Of a stretch of DNA of 64,000 nucleotides, positions 51,701 to 62,630 are shown piece by piece. Position 1 is the stretch's first letter. The number at the start of each line of letters is the position of its first letter. Below the pieces are notes generated by a model that ran no database searches, was not told the origin of the DNA, and saw only the letters and a list, made by a program, of their open reading frames with translations. Origin of the DNA: Apostichopus japonicus (taxonomy: Eukaryota > Echinodermata > Holothuroidea > Aspidochirotida > Stichopodidae); contig NC_092578.1 of NCBI RefSeq assembly GCF_037975245.1, forward strand, positions 2,916,001-2,980,000. Direction: 5' to 3'. A program made the translations under genes and the position numbers.

Positions 51701-54700
51701 ATTTAGGTCCTCATCTTTGCATTGGTATTAATATTAGGCTTTGTAAGAATTAATCAAATATCAAACTTACAAAATAAAATCATCTCTAGGTTGTATTTCA
51801 GGCCATTGGTAACAAAGACTCTGAAAGGAAGAAAATTGTGATAATTTATCAACAAATCAATGTTATATCCTTTAAATATCAATACTCATTGAGCCATGAT
51901 ACTCCCAGTCTTAACTCCTTGTAGGCACAAATACATTTGCATCCCAACCAACAGGATATGACTACTTGAGACGGGTGTGTTCATTGGCCTTTGACAGTAG
52001 TTTGACTTCCACAGAGAAATGACTTCAAATGCGACCGGGTCAGCTTAAGAGCAAATGTAGACATTGGTCTACTCTGAGCGGATATTACTTAGCCTGTAAT
52101 TATGAACCTTAAAGATTCACACTGACCGCGGCACTTATCCGAACACAGCTATTTAGTGATGACTGAAGTGAGCCTGTGGTGCCTGATAACGAGGTCGCGG
52201 TACTTCCTGCCCCCCAGAGCCTTGTGGTGCCCAGTAACGAGGTACTCCCTGCCCCCCCCCACAGGTTTTAGGCTTCCAATCATGATAAGGAAACCAAATT
52301 TTAAAGAAAATAAGACACTGTAAGTTTGTACAGTCGATGAGTACTAAACTGAACATAAATCTGTAACATATCAAATTATCAATTAATTTTCCCTTTCTCT
52401 TCTATATTCATGTCTAATTTCTCATTGCGCTCACAAAGCCAAACATTCAAGGACGTTTATGATATACTTACACCTCCCCGAGGAATGGCAAGTTGTGTTT
52501 CAGGGGCAGTAGAGATTTGTTGACCATCGCAATTGTGTAATTTTTAAAACGGAGAATTCGGTGATAAATATCTGAGAATGAACGGAGCAAAGAAAATACC
52601 ACGATCAGCTCTTAGAAAAGAGTCCGAGGTTTTTACGTTGAAGAACAATAATAACCACATTACTACACAGCTTAATAAACTGTGACACTTCAGGTTCTTA
52701 ATTTCTTGTTTATTTGTTTGTTTCTTTGCTTCTGGCACATACTGGTAAAGTAACATTGATCAAGTCCTGCAAAACTGTGCCCATCTGATACTGGGGTATA
52801 CTTATGATAGTGTTTATTTGGTTACCATAGTAACCTCACTAGTGAGGTCTTCATTTGATGACAAACAACCAGACAACAGCATTACTATATTAATAGTTAG
52901 TAGAGTTACCTTAAGCTGTTACAAGTGTAAGCAGAATTACTTAGTTCTGTTTAGTATACTGTTACTACTAGAGTTACTTTAGTTTAATAAGTAACCTAGT
53001 TTTCTAGTGTGCTTTACCCAGTCTTGATACTAATGGTTTTAGCAAAGCTACCTTGCTCTATTACTACAGTAGTTTTATAGCACAGTTAATACCTAGTTCT
53101 ATTACTAGTGTTATGGCACAGTTACCTAGTTCTATTACTAGTGTTATATGGCACAGTTACCTAGTTCTATTACTAGTGTTTTTAGCAAAGGTACCTAGTT
53201 CTGTTACTAGTGTTTTAGCACAGTTACCTATTTCTGTTACACTTATTAAGACAGTAGTTACCTAGTTCTGTTACAAGTGTATTAGCACAGTTACCTAGTT
53301 CTGTTACTAGTGTTTTAGCATAGTTACCTATTTCTGTTACACTTATTTACACAGTAGTTACCTAGTTCTATTACTAGTGTTTTAGCATAGTTACATATTT
53401 CTGTTACACTTATTTACACAGTAGCTACCTAGTTCTATTACTAGTGTTTTAGAACAGTTACCTATTTCTGTTACACTTATTTACACAGTAGTTACCTAGT
53501 TCTATTACTAGTGTTTCAGTAGAACTTTACCTATTTCTGTTACACTTATTTACAAAGTAGTTACCTAGTTCTATTACTAGTGTTTCAGCACAGTTACCTA
53601 GTTCAGTTACTAGTGTTTAGCACAGTTACCTATTTCTGTTACACTTATTTACACAGTAGTTACCTAGTTCTATTACTAGTGTTTTAGCACAGTTACCTAT
53701 TTCTGTTACACTTATTTACACAGTAGTTACCTAGTTCTATTACTAGTGTTTCAGCAGTTACCTATTTCTGTTACACTTATTTACAAAGTAGTTACCTAGT
53801 TCTATTACTAGTGTTTCAGCACAGTTACCTAGTTCTGTTACTAGTGTTTCAGCATAGTTACCTCTTTCTGTTACACTTTTATCAAGTAATTACCTTGTTC
53901 TGTTATTTAGTGTTCTAGCACAGTACCTATTTCTGTTACACTTATTTACATAGTAATTACCTTGTTCTGTTACTAGTGTTTTAGGACAGTTACCTAGTTC
54001 TGTTAGACTTATTTACACAGTAGTTACCTATTTCTGTTACACTTATTTACATAGTAATTACCTTGTTCTGTTACTAGTGTTTTAACACAGTTACATATTT
54101 CTGTTACTAGTGTTTTTAGCACAGTTACCTATTTCTGTTAGACTGATTTACACAGTAGTTACCTATTTCTGTTAGACTGATTTACACAGTAGTCACCTAT
54201 TTCTGTTAGACTTATTTACACACTAGTTTACCTAGTTCTGTTAGACTTATTTACACAGTATTTACCTAGTTCTGTCAAGTCTGCTTTGTGTATGCACATC
54301 CTCTGCTCCTTCTGGACCTGCTGAACTCTCTTCAGAACATCATGCCAGGTAAGATTAGCAAGCTCAGACTTGAAAATAGAAGAGAAAAAACAATTCCACA
54401 AATCCATAAACTTTCGAATAAAGTGAAATTAAAGCGCCTAGTTTTGCAACAGAATATTAAAAATGTTATCAATGATGAATAAAATGTCAGGCAAGTGCAA
54501 CTCATATTTTTCAATACTCATCCTTCCTAGAATATACACAGCGAGAAATTCCATTTTTGTAATATGTGGTAATCGTCAAGCACCAATACAATCTGTTCTT
54601 TACTTAATTCTGCAAGTCACATGAGGTAATATATTCTACATTGAATTTAATTGTCATCTTTCAAAAAAAAAAAAAAAATCTGTGCTCATGACACCATCTA

Positions 54701-57700
54701 TTTAAGTGTTCCACTTTTCTTTGTCATCTTGGGCAGAGACTCACAACGGATGGAATAATTTTTCTGGAAGGAAACATCTTCCAGTAAATCTTGGGTCGTT
54801 AATTGATTCATTGATTAAGTAGGTCACTGTTTATATTAGTGTTGATTCTTTTACTGAGAATCATAGATCACATATTTTGACAGAACTATTATTCAAAGTC
54901 ACTGTATTTATCACACAAACGTGCATCTTTGCTACAAATTTGCATAACAAATAAGAAAGAAACAGGCATTCCATTGTTATTGTTTTAAACATACATGAAG
55001 ATTAAAGATGATCTCTTGTAGGCTGGGATTACTAGCAAATTGTGGATGACTAATACAGGAATATTAAATAAAGAGCAGCTATATTTTAAACAAAGATCGG
55101 TTACATTATAAACAAAGAGTGGTTATATTACAAACAAAGAGCGGTTATATTTATTAACAAAGAGTGGTCATATTTAAACAAAGTGCAGTTACAGGTTATA
55201 TTATAAAAAGAGAGTGGTTATATTATAAAAAAAGAGCGGTTATATTATCAACAAAGAGAGGTTCTATTGGTTATATTTTAAACAAAGAGCGGTTATGGGT
55301 TATATTATACACAAAGAGCGGTTATATTATAAACAAAGAGTGGTTATATTTTACCGCCAACTCTACTTACAGAGGAGACTTTCAGAGCAGACAGATAAAA
55401 TGCTCTGATCTCCCAGAATTGGTAGGCATTGTACAAGACTCTTGTAAGACGATGTAACCAAAAGATACCGGCAACTAGAAGACATGTTATAAGCACCGGT
55501 GGGCGTCTGTGTGAATATTAAGTAATGAGCACATGTTATAATGTTATAATGAGCTACACGTTATAAAGCATCGGTGAGCATCTGTTTGAATATTTAGAAC
55601 GAGAAGAGATGTGAATCAGAAAATTTATAACAGCTTTGATTATTTAACAGGAGGTACAAACTCAAACCCTCATCGTTATTAAACACACCCCCTCACCCCC
55701 CCTCCTCACCCCCAGAAACCAACCCCCTTCTCACCTCACACTCTTTTCAGCCAAGAGATACAAACCTTAACGATCATCATTAATAACCCATTTGCTAGGA
55801 GATACAGTACTTTTAATGATCATCTCCCTTGTGCAAACACAGCAGGAGAAATAACATATCGATGAAGGCGACATAATGTGATATATCTATGTACACTAGA
55901 CTGAAGACTTGAACAAGTCTTTTTAAAAATAAAAATATCAAATTATAGAAATATGTCTTTAGACATACAGCAGAGTCACTGCTGCTAGCAGCAGCCATGC
56001 TCAGTACTTAAGTTCATTGGTTTGCAAATTTATGTGCAAACTGCCTGTGATTACAAATTTTAAGTTCTTACAAGAATCCTTTTGACTGGAATTGTTTTCA
56101 ATATTATACAGTTGTATCACAAAATTAGGAAAAGAATAAACATGGATAAAAACGTTTCACCGCTTGTTGGGGGACTATAATATCACACATTGGGGGGGGG
56201 GGAGTGGTTACTCCCTGAAATGACTTTAAAAATTTCATGTCTCCCAAAAATGGAAGTCAATATTTTCTTAGGCTGTTTGAACAATTTGTTCCTTACAAGC
56301 ATATATAAGTTTTTATCATATAAGAAGAGTCTGATGTTTAAGTGTACTGAAACATCTTTAAAGAAAGAACTGTTCAGGTGCATCTTACAACTTTACAAGA
56401 CTAATAAGAGAACCAGGCAGCAGACTATATACCAGAGAACTCTCCGCTCGGCAGTATTAGTCATTCGAGTGTTATTGTAGAAATGTACAACATTCCATTC
56501 CATAGAGCTCCCCTCTTCCCCCCTCCCGCCCCACACACTGTCCCTCTTTAAATGAACTTACGGAGAGAATGTCCTAACAAATATGATTTTAGAATCATTT
56601 TACTCACTCTGTTGAACACTCTTTTATGACATCAGGAATAGATATTTTCTTTTCATGATCAAACAAGGTTGCATAATCCACACATCGCAGAAGAAACAGA
56701 GAAAACAGACAGATGAATAAAAATTGCCTGTTTGGAACAAGAACGAAAGAAAGGTTTATTCCTTCGTTTCTGTGACATGATATACGGTAGGCTTCAAAAC
56801 GAGGAAAAAAAAGAAAGAGAGAAAACGGCAGAAATCTGTATTTAGATCAAAAGGGGCACTGGAAGATTACAATGGTCAACTGGAATTTAAATACTGTACC
56901 CATCCAATATTTCCTGAAAAATCTCCGGTATGAAAGGATTGAATATAAATCCCTTCGCACGCTGCCCTAGTACTACGACTCGACTCGTCCTAGTCTTCGA
57001 TTATCTTGAAGACCCACTGGACTTACAACTGACCCCCATCACACTGACTGACCGACTGATCAGCACACACGACGACTGTTTGCTGTCAACGACCGGAGCT
57101 CGTTGAGGTGACATGCAAATTAATTAACCAGTGATTCGTTACACTTTGTTCAAACTGCACAGGTGTAGTTGCGAACCACTGTACACGGTCAACTGCCAGT
57201 TGGGCAAAACAATACCAGTTCAGTTTTCCTGACTATAATTTAAAAACTGTTCAAATCTTCACTGGTGGCAGTCTTAAACACGTGCACACTTCCCGACCTA
57301 CTCTCAATTTTCCATGTCATCATTGGTCTAGTTGAACCAGGTCATGCGGGAGGCTCCATAAAGTAAAAATTTGGCGACTCCTTGATATCTTAAAGCAGAC
57401 TTGATGACAATACTTACACTAGTTCTAATATTTGACTGAGCATCATACATAAATAGCCATGATTCTGATGAAAGAGATAAATGTAAGAAACGAACAGTTA
57501 AGGAACCTCAATTGATGCTGAAAAAATATCAAACCTCTAAAAGTTCAATCTCCCAGTTTTTTTTTTGCATTTTGTGGTAAAATATTAAAATATTTGTTTT
57601 ATATAACTTGCATGTACATATCATCCGGTAAAATACTTGGCAAATTATAGACAATTTTTTCTAGAAAATTTGATAATTCAACACTAGCTGTATGATTAAT

Positions 57701-59896
57701 AGCCAAAAGCCATACAAAGTATCAACTATCAATTAAGAAAACTATTGGCTATACAAGGTTACTACTTCATGGAAACATTTGTAACTTAAGAAGAAAAAAT
57801 TATCAGACATTAAGAATATATGTATTACGAACGGCTGACAAGACTGAACATATAGAATCCAGCCTTGACAGGAGTTTCATCAAAATCTTCAAAAATTATG
57901 GATGAGTTTTTTTTTATGCTTTATAAACATGTGACATTTTGCGACGATCCAAAAACTTGTTTAGAAAAGGATATTCTTGAGAAAAACGCATCCAGGTTCT
58001 CAATGTGATTCCATCGAGCTGAAAGAAATGAAAGATAAAGTAACGTTACATCCTCAATGGAGATAATCGTCCGAGATGACCCAAATTTCTGTTCGTACAC
58101 GCAATATTGGCTTCAGAGGTGGTCTGACAGGCAACTACTGTAGCTGCTTACATCAAATTTAGATGCGTTGTAACTAAAATACCACAAAATAGTTAAAATG
58201 ATCATAAAATTGGTGTCATCCCCAAAGCTGGTTTCTATTCACCAAACCTACACATCTCTCCTACAGTGTACATATTGGTGTTCTATTCACCAACCTACAC
58301 ATCTCTCCTACAGTGTACATATTGGTGTTCTATTCACCAACCTACACATCTCTCCTACAGTGTACATATTGGTATTCTATTCACCAAACCTACACATCTC
58401 TCCTACAGTGTACATATTGGTGTTCTATTCACCAACCTACACATCTCTCCTACAGTGTACATATTGGTGTTCTATTCACCAACCTACACATCTCTCCTAC
58501 AGTGTACATATTGGTATTCTATTCACCAAACCTACACATCTCTCCTACAGTGTACATATTGTGTTCTATTCACCAACCTACACATCTCTCCTACAGTGAA
58601 CATATTGGTGTTCTGTTCACCAAACTTGCACATGTCTCCTACAGTGTACATATTGGTGTTCTGTTCACCAAACCTACACATCTCTCCTACAGTGTACATA
58701 TTGTGTTCTATTCACCAACCTACACATCTCTCCTACAGTCTACATATTGGTGTTCTGTTCACCAAACCTACACCTCTCTCCTAAAGTGTACATATTGGTG
58801 TTCTGTTCACCAAACCTACACATCTCTCCTACAGTCTACATATTGGTCATTGTTATTTTGCTAGTTGTTTTGGACAACTAAAATGTGTTGTTCAGATAAC
58901 CAAAAGGTAATGCCTGGTTGTCTGAGGAACTGGGAGGGAAAAAACAATATTGATTTTTTTTCCTTGGCTGTGCTAACATATTGTTGTTAATAACCTTTCT
59001 TGTCAGTAATCTCCAGTCATTTACTAAAACCATTCCTTCTGATTTTGTCCTCTCATATAATTAGTTTAAGGCATGCCATGGTAGTCATCATCGTATTCTC
59101 ATCTCATTGTCACTTCATTTGACTAACAATTCGTCTCACATTTTATAAACATTCCCATGGAGCGAGCACATTACTGCTCTTGTATGTATGTATGTATATG
59201 TGATCTTCCCGCAAGCAGGAACTCGCGAAAGAAGCCGTGGAGGCTTATAGACTCGCAAGCTGACCAAAGCCAATCTCTCGGCACACATTCATTTAACGTC
59301 CATGTCAGGAAGTTGTTATTGAACAACACCCTTGCCAGACGACACACATTGCTGTCGGCGGGGAATCGAACCGGGGATCTCATGACTGGGAGACGCCAGC
59401 GTTAACCACTAGGCTATACACTCCGCCTTAGGCTATACACTCCGGCTATACACTCCGGCTATACACTCCGCTCTTAGAACTGTTCATTATCTACTCCTAG
59501 GTGGTCAGGAAAAAGTAAGGAAAATCTAACAGAAGTGAATGCAGTACCTGGGCTTCAGGAGGTGTTTGAGATGTTTGTTAAACCAGGTCAAATGTTGTTG
59601 TACTTACACTATTTTTAATTCTTATGCTAGGCTCTAGGTATCTAGTAGGAGCTATGTATATATTTGATTTTCAATTAACTTGGCAAAAGGGCTTTACATT
59701 CTCTGTTGTTTGAGTTCTTATACCTTTGTTGAACCTTACAGGGCTGGTGGTCGGGTGGGGGGGGGAGTGATGGAGGATTTTTACACTATTGCTTACCCCT
59801 GCCACTGTCTGGCACATGTAACATAACATCATGTTCATCCACATTGTCATCTTCTTGCGTTTCCAACCTCTGGTATTCTGTCTCCAATCGACTCAT
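39707..59896 (-). CDS. ATG9: ATG9 autophagy-related lipid scramblase
   Basis: Multi-spanning protein of Golgi/endosome-derived vesicles that supplies and scrambles lipid for the growing autophagosome. Coding exons (minus): 59896-59797, 58018-57957, 57464-57418, 56727-56608, 55506-55371, 54368-54266, 52571-52472, 51820-51771, 50674-50584, 49571-49431, 48474-48412, 47766-47692, 46871-46762, 46209-46169, 45427-45293, 43886-43707, 43156-43073, 42199-42133, 41954-41860, 41492-41257, 40608-40452 and 39853-39707. All phases fit: 2340 nt, 779 aa (human ATG9A 839). The N terminus MSRLETEYQRLE keeps the YQRL sorting motif. WNHIENLDAFFSR precedes TM1 (QFLFICLFSLFLL, about 70-85). Core landmarks are LITCLLVAGIFWLHRL, DIYHRILRFKNY, SYAELIKREPSALGARKW, FFAGSVLAVLIILTV, LLSPIVTPFILIF and ALDIVDFYRNFTVEVIGVGD. 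The disordered tail has a poly-Gln run (about 617-623) and ends with the conserved FSALYMHR region. Promoter and any non-coding first exon are not resolved. Confidence 0.95.
40890..41300 (-). repeat. Two decayed tandem copies of ATG9 exon 20 3' edge, with ATGCATATGCAT motifs
   Basis: The real exon 20 ends GGATCAGGGTTACTCAGCAG (exon end 41257) followed by GTAAGAGCAAT and, 10 nt on, CATGCATATGCATTA. Near 41095-41010 the same order recurs as GGTCCATTTGAAGGGAA, ATCAGGG, CTCAGCAGTTCAGAACAGC and CATGCATATGCATTA. Near 40980-40895 it recurs again as AAGGGGAAGGATCAGGG, TCAGTTCAGAACAACGATTC and CATGCATATGCATTA. In both copies the donor GT is lost. The palindrome ATGCATATGCAT or a close variant occurs six times between 40899 and 41240. 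The copies lie in intron 20. Confidence 0.8.
44150..44503 (-). mobile_element. tRNA-derived SINE, full 5' head
   Basis: Read on the minus strand from about 44503, the element starts GTGTTGTGGTCAAGTGGTTA (box A, TGGTCAAGTGG) and has GCAGGTTGGAGTTC (box B) about 40 nt later, the spacing of a tRNA-type internal promoter. The body contains CCCAGGTGTATAAATGGGGA and GTCCCCCAGGGGACAC. A second copy of the body lies in opposite orientation at 49601. It sits in ATG9 intron 15. The 3' tail is degenerate. Confidence 0.75.
45060..45218 (-). mobile_element. Second tRNA-derived SINE family (head)
   Basis: The minus strand from about 45218 reads GGTGCTGTGGATGAGTTGAT (degenerate box A), then GGTTTCGGGTTCGATACCC (box B), then a body ending in an A-rich tract near 45052. 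The acceptor stem cannot form, so it is not a functional tRNA gene. It is in ATG9 intron 15, next to exon 15. Confidence 0.6.
46169..46209 (-). CDS. ATG9: ATG9 exon 14, a 41-nt micro-exon
   Basis: It encodes the residues between TMTLLG (exon 13) and NLIWCPEV (exon 15): G-VAVTVCRTLIPDE. This matches the conserved ATG9 segment that ends in a FIPD-type motif. The acceptor is TCGGTAG and the donor GTTTGT, a weak match to consensus. Length 41 restores the phase (exon 13 ends phase 1, exon 15 starts phase 0), so its inclusion is obligatory for a full-length protein. It lies entirely inside a longer plus-strand open frame and is easily missed. Confidence 0.93.
46611..46691 (-). pseudogene. Decayed tandem copy of ATG9 exon 13
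   Basis: About 150 bp downstream of real exon 13 (46871-46762) the same sequence recurs: FAGSVLAVLIILTVID is encoded again, followed by a donor GTGAGTGATATT identical to the real one. An internal deletion of about 20 nt, bounded by GTGAG repeats, shifts the frame and produces a stop just at the donor. The acceptor is not preserved. Flanking intronic sequence (GATTGATTGGCAAAT) is duplicated too. It is a pseudo-exon in intron 13. Confidence 0.88.
47851..47912 (-). repeat. Partial copy of ATG9 exon 12 5' edge and its acceptor
   Basis: GTATCCTCTGTTCAATCT and the following AAAGAGACATCAAAACAGGT repeat the sequence across the intron 11/exon 12 boundary (exon starts 47766). On the minus strand the copy retains an acceptor-like CCCAG followed by the first 16 exon bases, then runs into a long C tract. 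The copy is upstream of the real exon in transcript order. Confidence 0.85.
48780..49375 (+). mobile_element. Penelope-like element remnant (GIY-YIG domain end and 3' region)
   Basis: From 48798 the plus strand encodes MKTETPVGEHFNLPNYTIND, then GIESLDSPPAL and RGRLWMQRLRTIQPHGLN. This resembles the closing part of the endonuclease region in Penelope-like retroelements (T-P-V-x-x-H-F ... W-x-x-x-L-x-T-x-x-P-x-G-L-N). A pyrimidine-rich stretch of about 280 bp follows, and then, at 49314-49336, GATCCTGCTAGGATCGAAAC, a signature of these elements' 3' ends. The copy is 5'-truncated and lies in ATG9 intron 10, antisense to the gene. Family assignment is by recognition only. Confidence 0.7.
49306..49333 (+). 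ncRNA. Degenerate hammerhead-ribozyme-like core
   Basis: CTGTAGA (49306-49312) is followed by the perfect hairpin GATCCT-GCT-AGGATC (49314-49328) and GAAAC (49329-49333). Hammerhead cores read CUGANGA, stem II, GAAA, and Penelope-like elements are known to carry short hammerheads. Here the first box has U in place of an invariant A (CUG-U-A-G-A), so self-cleavage is probably lost. GTC follows directly (49334-49336). Confidence 0.5.
49601..49880 (+). mobile_element. SINE body copy ending in (ATT)n, close to an exon
   Basis: It shares CCCAGGTGTATAAATGGGGA, GTTGCGTGCGCCGGT, GTCCCCCAGGGGACAC and CACACTTTGGTGTGTAGG with the 44150-44503 element, in the opposite orientation. It lacks the tRNA-like head and ends GCGCTATATAAGAACTGTTA followed by ATT repeats. 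Its left edge is only about 30 bp from the 3' splice site of ATG9 exon 10 (49571), so the polypyrimidine tract abuts the insertion. Confidence 0.75.
52173..52262. repeat. Two-copy ~42-bp tandem duplication in ATG9 intron 7
   Basis: CCTGTGGTGCCTGATAACGA...TACTTCCTGCCCCCC is followed by CCTTGTGGTGCCCAGTAACG...GTACTCCCTGCCCCCC. Minor local duplication beside a C-run. Confidence 0.65.
53040..54265 (-). repeat. Minisatellite of about 36 units seeded on the ATG9 exon 6 donor site
   Basis: Two alternating unit types of about 33-34 bp occur: TTACCTAGTTCTATTACTAG-type and TTACCTATTTCTGTTACACT-type, the latter followed by TATTTACACAGTAG. The rightmost unit is the real exon 6 donor: minus-strand ACAGAACTAG|GTAAATACTG with the exon ending at 54266. 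Array units read AGAACTAG|GTAACTACTG and then TGTAAATAAG, matching at least 8 exon and 20 intron bases. About 17 units besides the real one keep CTAG|GT. The array fills most of the exon 6-exon 7 intron (52572-54265). Confidence 0.92.
55070..55350. repeat. ~22-bp tandem repeat in ATG9 intron 5
   Basis: About ten imperfect copies of AACAAAGAGCGGTTATATTA, with R variants (GCGG/GTGG) and some length variation. The array starts about 20 bp beyond the exon 5 donor (exon end 55371). The exon itself is not copied. Confidence 0.85.
58236..58847. repeat. 47-bp minisatellite in ATG9 intron 1 (about 13 copies)
   Basis: The unit begins CACCAACCTACACATCTCTC and continues CTACAGTGTACATATTGGTG-TTCTATT. Units are 46-48 bp because of CCAACC/CCAAACC and TTGTG/TTGGTG indels. 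Right-hand copies have TTCTGTTCACC and CTACAGTCTAC variants. Open frames across it on the plus strand are repeat artefacts. The array lies about 220 bp upstream of exon 2 in transcript order. Confidence 0.93.
59160..59472 (-). mobile_element. tRNA-derived SINE with duplicated 5' end
   Basis: The minus strand from about 59420 reads GGAGTGTATAGCCTAGTGGT (box A TAGCCTAGTGG) and then CCCCGGTTCGATTCCCCGC (box B). A body of about 180 bp follows, ending near 59190 in (ATAC)n. The expected 3' half of an acceptor stem (ACACTCC) is absent, so it is not a tRNA gene. At the 5' end a 14-bp unit, GGCTATACACTCCG, is repeated about four times (59411-59472). ATG9 intron 1. Confidence 0.78.
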
Positions 59897-60173
59897 TTCA
59901 AATAGATTGAATAGGTCGTATGGAACCTTTCTTTAAACCATATACAGGTAACACATAGCCACTTCCTGCAGGTTTGACAACAATACAGAAAACAATAAAA
60001 CATGCGTACACAAACACTGTCATAATCTGATCGATATCTGAAATTCATGTTTTGGTTTCAAGACAAAGTCTTTGAACTGTATGAGTTGCTTGCTACTTTA
60101 TTGACCTCAATGTCAACCTAGTCCTTCCCCCATCAATAATTAAGGTTTCTGCTCTGTTACACATTAGATTATT

Positions 60174-60668
60174 GGGTCATTCTATATCAAATCACCGAGT
60201 TTTGGAGTATGTTGTAGTTTGACCTCTTTTTACCAAATTTATTGTATGCTTGGAACACCATGAAAGAAGCATATTCTGCAAATTTTAGTTAGATTGCTTC
60301 AAAACTGGCCGATTTAGCACACAAATTGAATATTTGGACACTTTTAAGTTGACCTGACTCCAGAATGAATTTATAGCCTAATATTTTTTAATTTTCCATA
60401 CTATGGGATAGAGTCTATACGCTTCTGTAATAGAAAGGTAGTAGGATGTTTAGTTGCTGAGAAATGAGACCTCAAAAATGAAGAAAATGCCACGGTGGCG
60501 ACAAATTTCGGAATTCAAAAGTGTGATAAATCTGCCAATTTTGAAGCGATGCATCTGAAATTTTCAGAATATGCTTATTTTATGGTGCACTAATCCTGCA
60601 ATGAGGGTGGTTATTTTTGGAGAGAGGGCCCAGCAACAGCCATCCATGATTTGACGCGGAATGACTAT
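60174..60668. mobile_element. Candidate ~0.5-kb TIR element, superfamily unclear
   Basis: The left end GGTCATTCTATATCAAATCA and the reverse complement of the right end, AGTCATTCCGCGTCAAATCA, match at about 15 of 19 positions. Interior sequence has no ORF. I cannot define a clean target duplication, so the boundaries are uncertain by a few bases. Confidence 0.5.
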
Positions 60669-62237
60669 GTTAGTAACAGTTGACCACTACGCCAAACCTA
60701 ACCTAACATTAGAAGAGTGACACAAGTCACTGTCATTATTAAAAGAATCTGTCAACAATTCTCACAGAAAGTAGCATGTTTGCAAATTGTACTACACTTG
60801 CTTGGGTGATCAAAATAAACAATACTGCAAGAATCGAAATTGTCAATTTTATGTACAGGTATGTATCAATATTTCACACTGGCACCATTATGCTTTTTTA
60901 AATACCGTTTCAGGCTCAAATGGTAATGCAGTACATCTTTACATATAGACTAACTGGGCATGTATGTCACACCTCTAAATGACAAGGCCTCATTTCTTGT
61001 CAATAGCTACTAGCTAGGCTAACTAGTACTACTGTAGAAATAAAAAGCAACTCCATTCCGACCTGGCGTCTTGGTTAGTTGAATGAGAATTGAATTTATA
61101 TATATATGTTACAGCAAATTCTCTTAAAAACTATTTGCAAATGTATACCTGAACCAATTCTACTTAAGTCTGAACTTGCCCAAGAAAATAATGTTCGTCA
61201 TTCATCCGTCTTAGGCCTAAGTTAGGCCTAGCCTTAGTACATTGGGCATTGGCCTACCCAGACAAGACAATACAGGTCTTACCGCTTCTGACTGCTTGTA
61301 GGCTATATACTGAGTAAATCGTTTCACAGTTATTTGTGATTGTATTTTTTTGTGGTGTATTCCCTTCCTTCTATACTTGTCTAGTAGAGCAATCGATTTT
61401 AACAAAGGGATCTGTTGTTGTTCTCTCCGTTTACTTTGAAATCTGCTAACATTTTACGAGGACCGATAGTAGCACTAATACGACAATAATCACGTAATAT
61501 CCTATACGTTATTGCATCAATAACAACCGATGGTGTATATTCTGGGAAATAAACAAAACAATGACCTTTGTACCATGACGTCACGAGAAGCTGCAGTTGT
61601 ACGGGCAATGGTTAGTTTTATTTTTAGTGATGAAGACTGTTCTCCTGGGTACATGCGTATGAACGCGATGGAAGTGAAGAGGGGGGGGGGGGGGTGAAGT
61701 AGATAGTTCCCCTCTTAATGTGAGGGACAGGTGTATATATTTGCCCCTTCACTTTCCTAGCTAGTTTGCACAAGGAAAAAGAGTACCAGGAGCAATCAAT
61801 GTCGGTTCAATACTGACGGTCGGTGAACAGCAACTTCTCTAAATTACGATGAAACGCTGAACTTGCGATCGGTGATGCTAAAAATGTATCGCAAATTAAG
61901 ATACTCACAAAACATGAACTTAATACGGTATTTAAAGATAAAAAGGAGAAATGTCGAACCAACAGTCAAGAAAAATCCGGTCAAGATCAGTGAAAATAAT
62001 CGGCGTACAGTCGAAGTTTCGATTAAAAAAAGATAATTGATTTTTAAATACCAGTTCAAAATTTCGACCCCAGGTTTTTTATCTTCAAATTTCTAATGGC
62101 CTAGTGGGACAAACGTAAGCCTGCTAAGCTTAAATGTGCCAGATCCCACACTCCGCCAATCCCCTTCTACCACCACCACCCCGTCAGCGGCCACTAGTGG
62201 AAGCTTCCATTTGCGTGTTCCATAGCTACCTGTAGAC

Positions 62238-62630
62238 CAGGGTTTCTCTAACTTTTTTCCCCCATGAACCCCCTGTGGATGCCAGAGTTGTCAACGAACC
62301 CCCAACTTTTCGAGACACGATCTGAGTCAATTATTATACTATAATACGCATAACAGTGCTTTGTAAAAGATCAAGTTCATAGTGTAATAATGTAATGAAA
62401 AATGCACAGTACGGTAGTACTATGGCAACATATGCGTATGGAACGCGAAAAGAGTTTGTTGATAGGTACGACTTTTATACATTACTAAATTATATGATAT
62501 ATCAGATTTTAGTCCAACAAAAAGTACTCTAGTTTTGACTTTCAGCCTAAACGTTTCACCGTCGAACCTCCTGGGATGGACCCATGACGCACCCCCTGGG
62601 GGTTCATGCACCACAGTTAGGGAACCCCTG
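62238..62630. mobile_element. Non-autonomous hAT transposon (MITE) with perfect 8-bp TSD
   Basis: The ends are CAGGGTTTCTCTAAC and GTTAGGGAACCCCTG, inverted repeats of the CAGGGGTTCCCTAAC type characteristic of hAT elements. The flanks are identical 8-mers CTGTAGAC at 62230-62237 and 62631-62638, the TSD length of hAT. The element is 393 bp, with sub-terminal ATGAACCCC inverted copies and no transposase ORF. The intact TSD suggests a fairly young insertion. Confidence 0.92.

Noticed and set aside
53040..54265. CRISPR-like array
   Set aside because: Units are contiguous variants with no unique spacers, in an animal gene intron. It is a minisatellite.
58198..58864. Three overlapping plus-strand open frames of 133-183 codons
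   Set aside because: All run through the 47-bp minisatellite and encode the same peptide repeated in different frames. No evidence of a gene.
59330..59420. Possible genuine tRNA gene (box A and box B present)
   Set aside because: The acceptor stem cannot pair and a SINE body with (ATAC)n tail follows, so it is a tRNA-derived SINE.
61576..61583. CRE (TGACGTCA) upstream of ATG9 as its promoter element
   Set aside because: The same 8-mer occurs elsewhere in the window (about 2394 and 12545) and no transcription start is known, so assignment to ATG9 is not supported.
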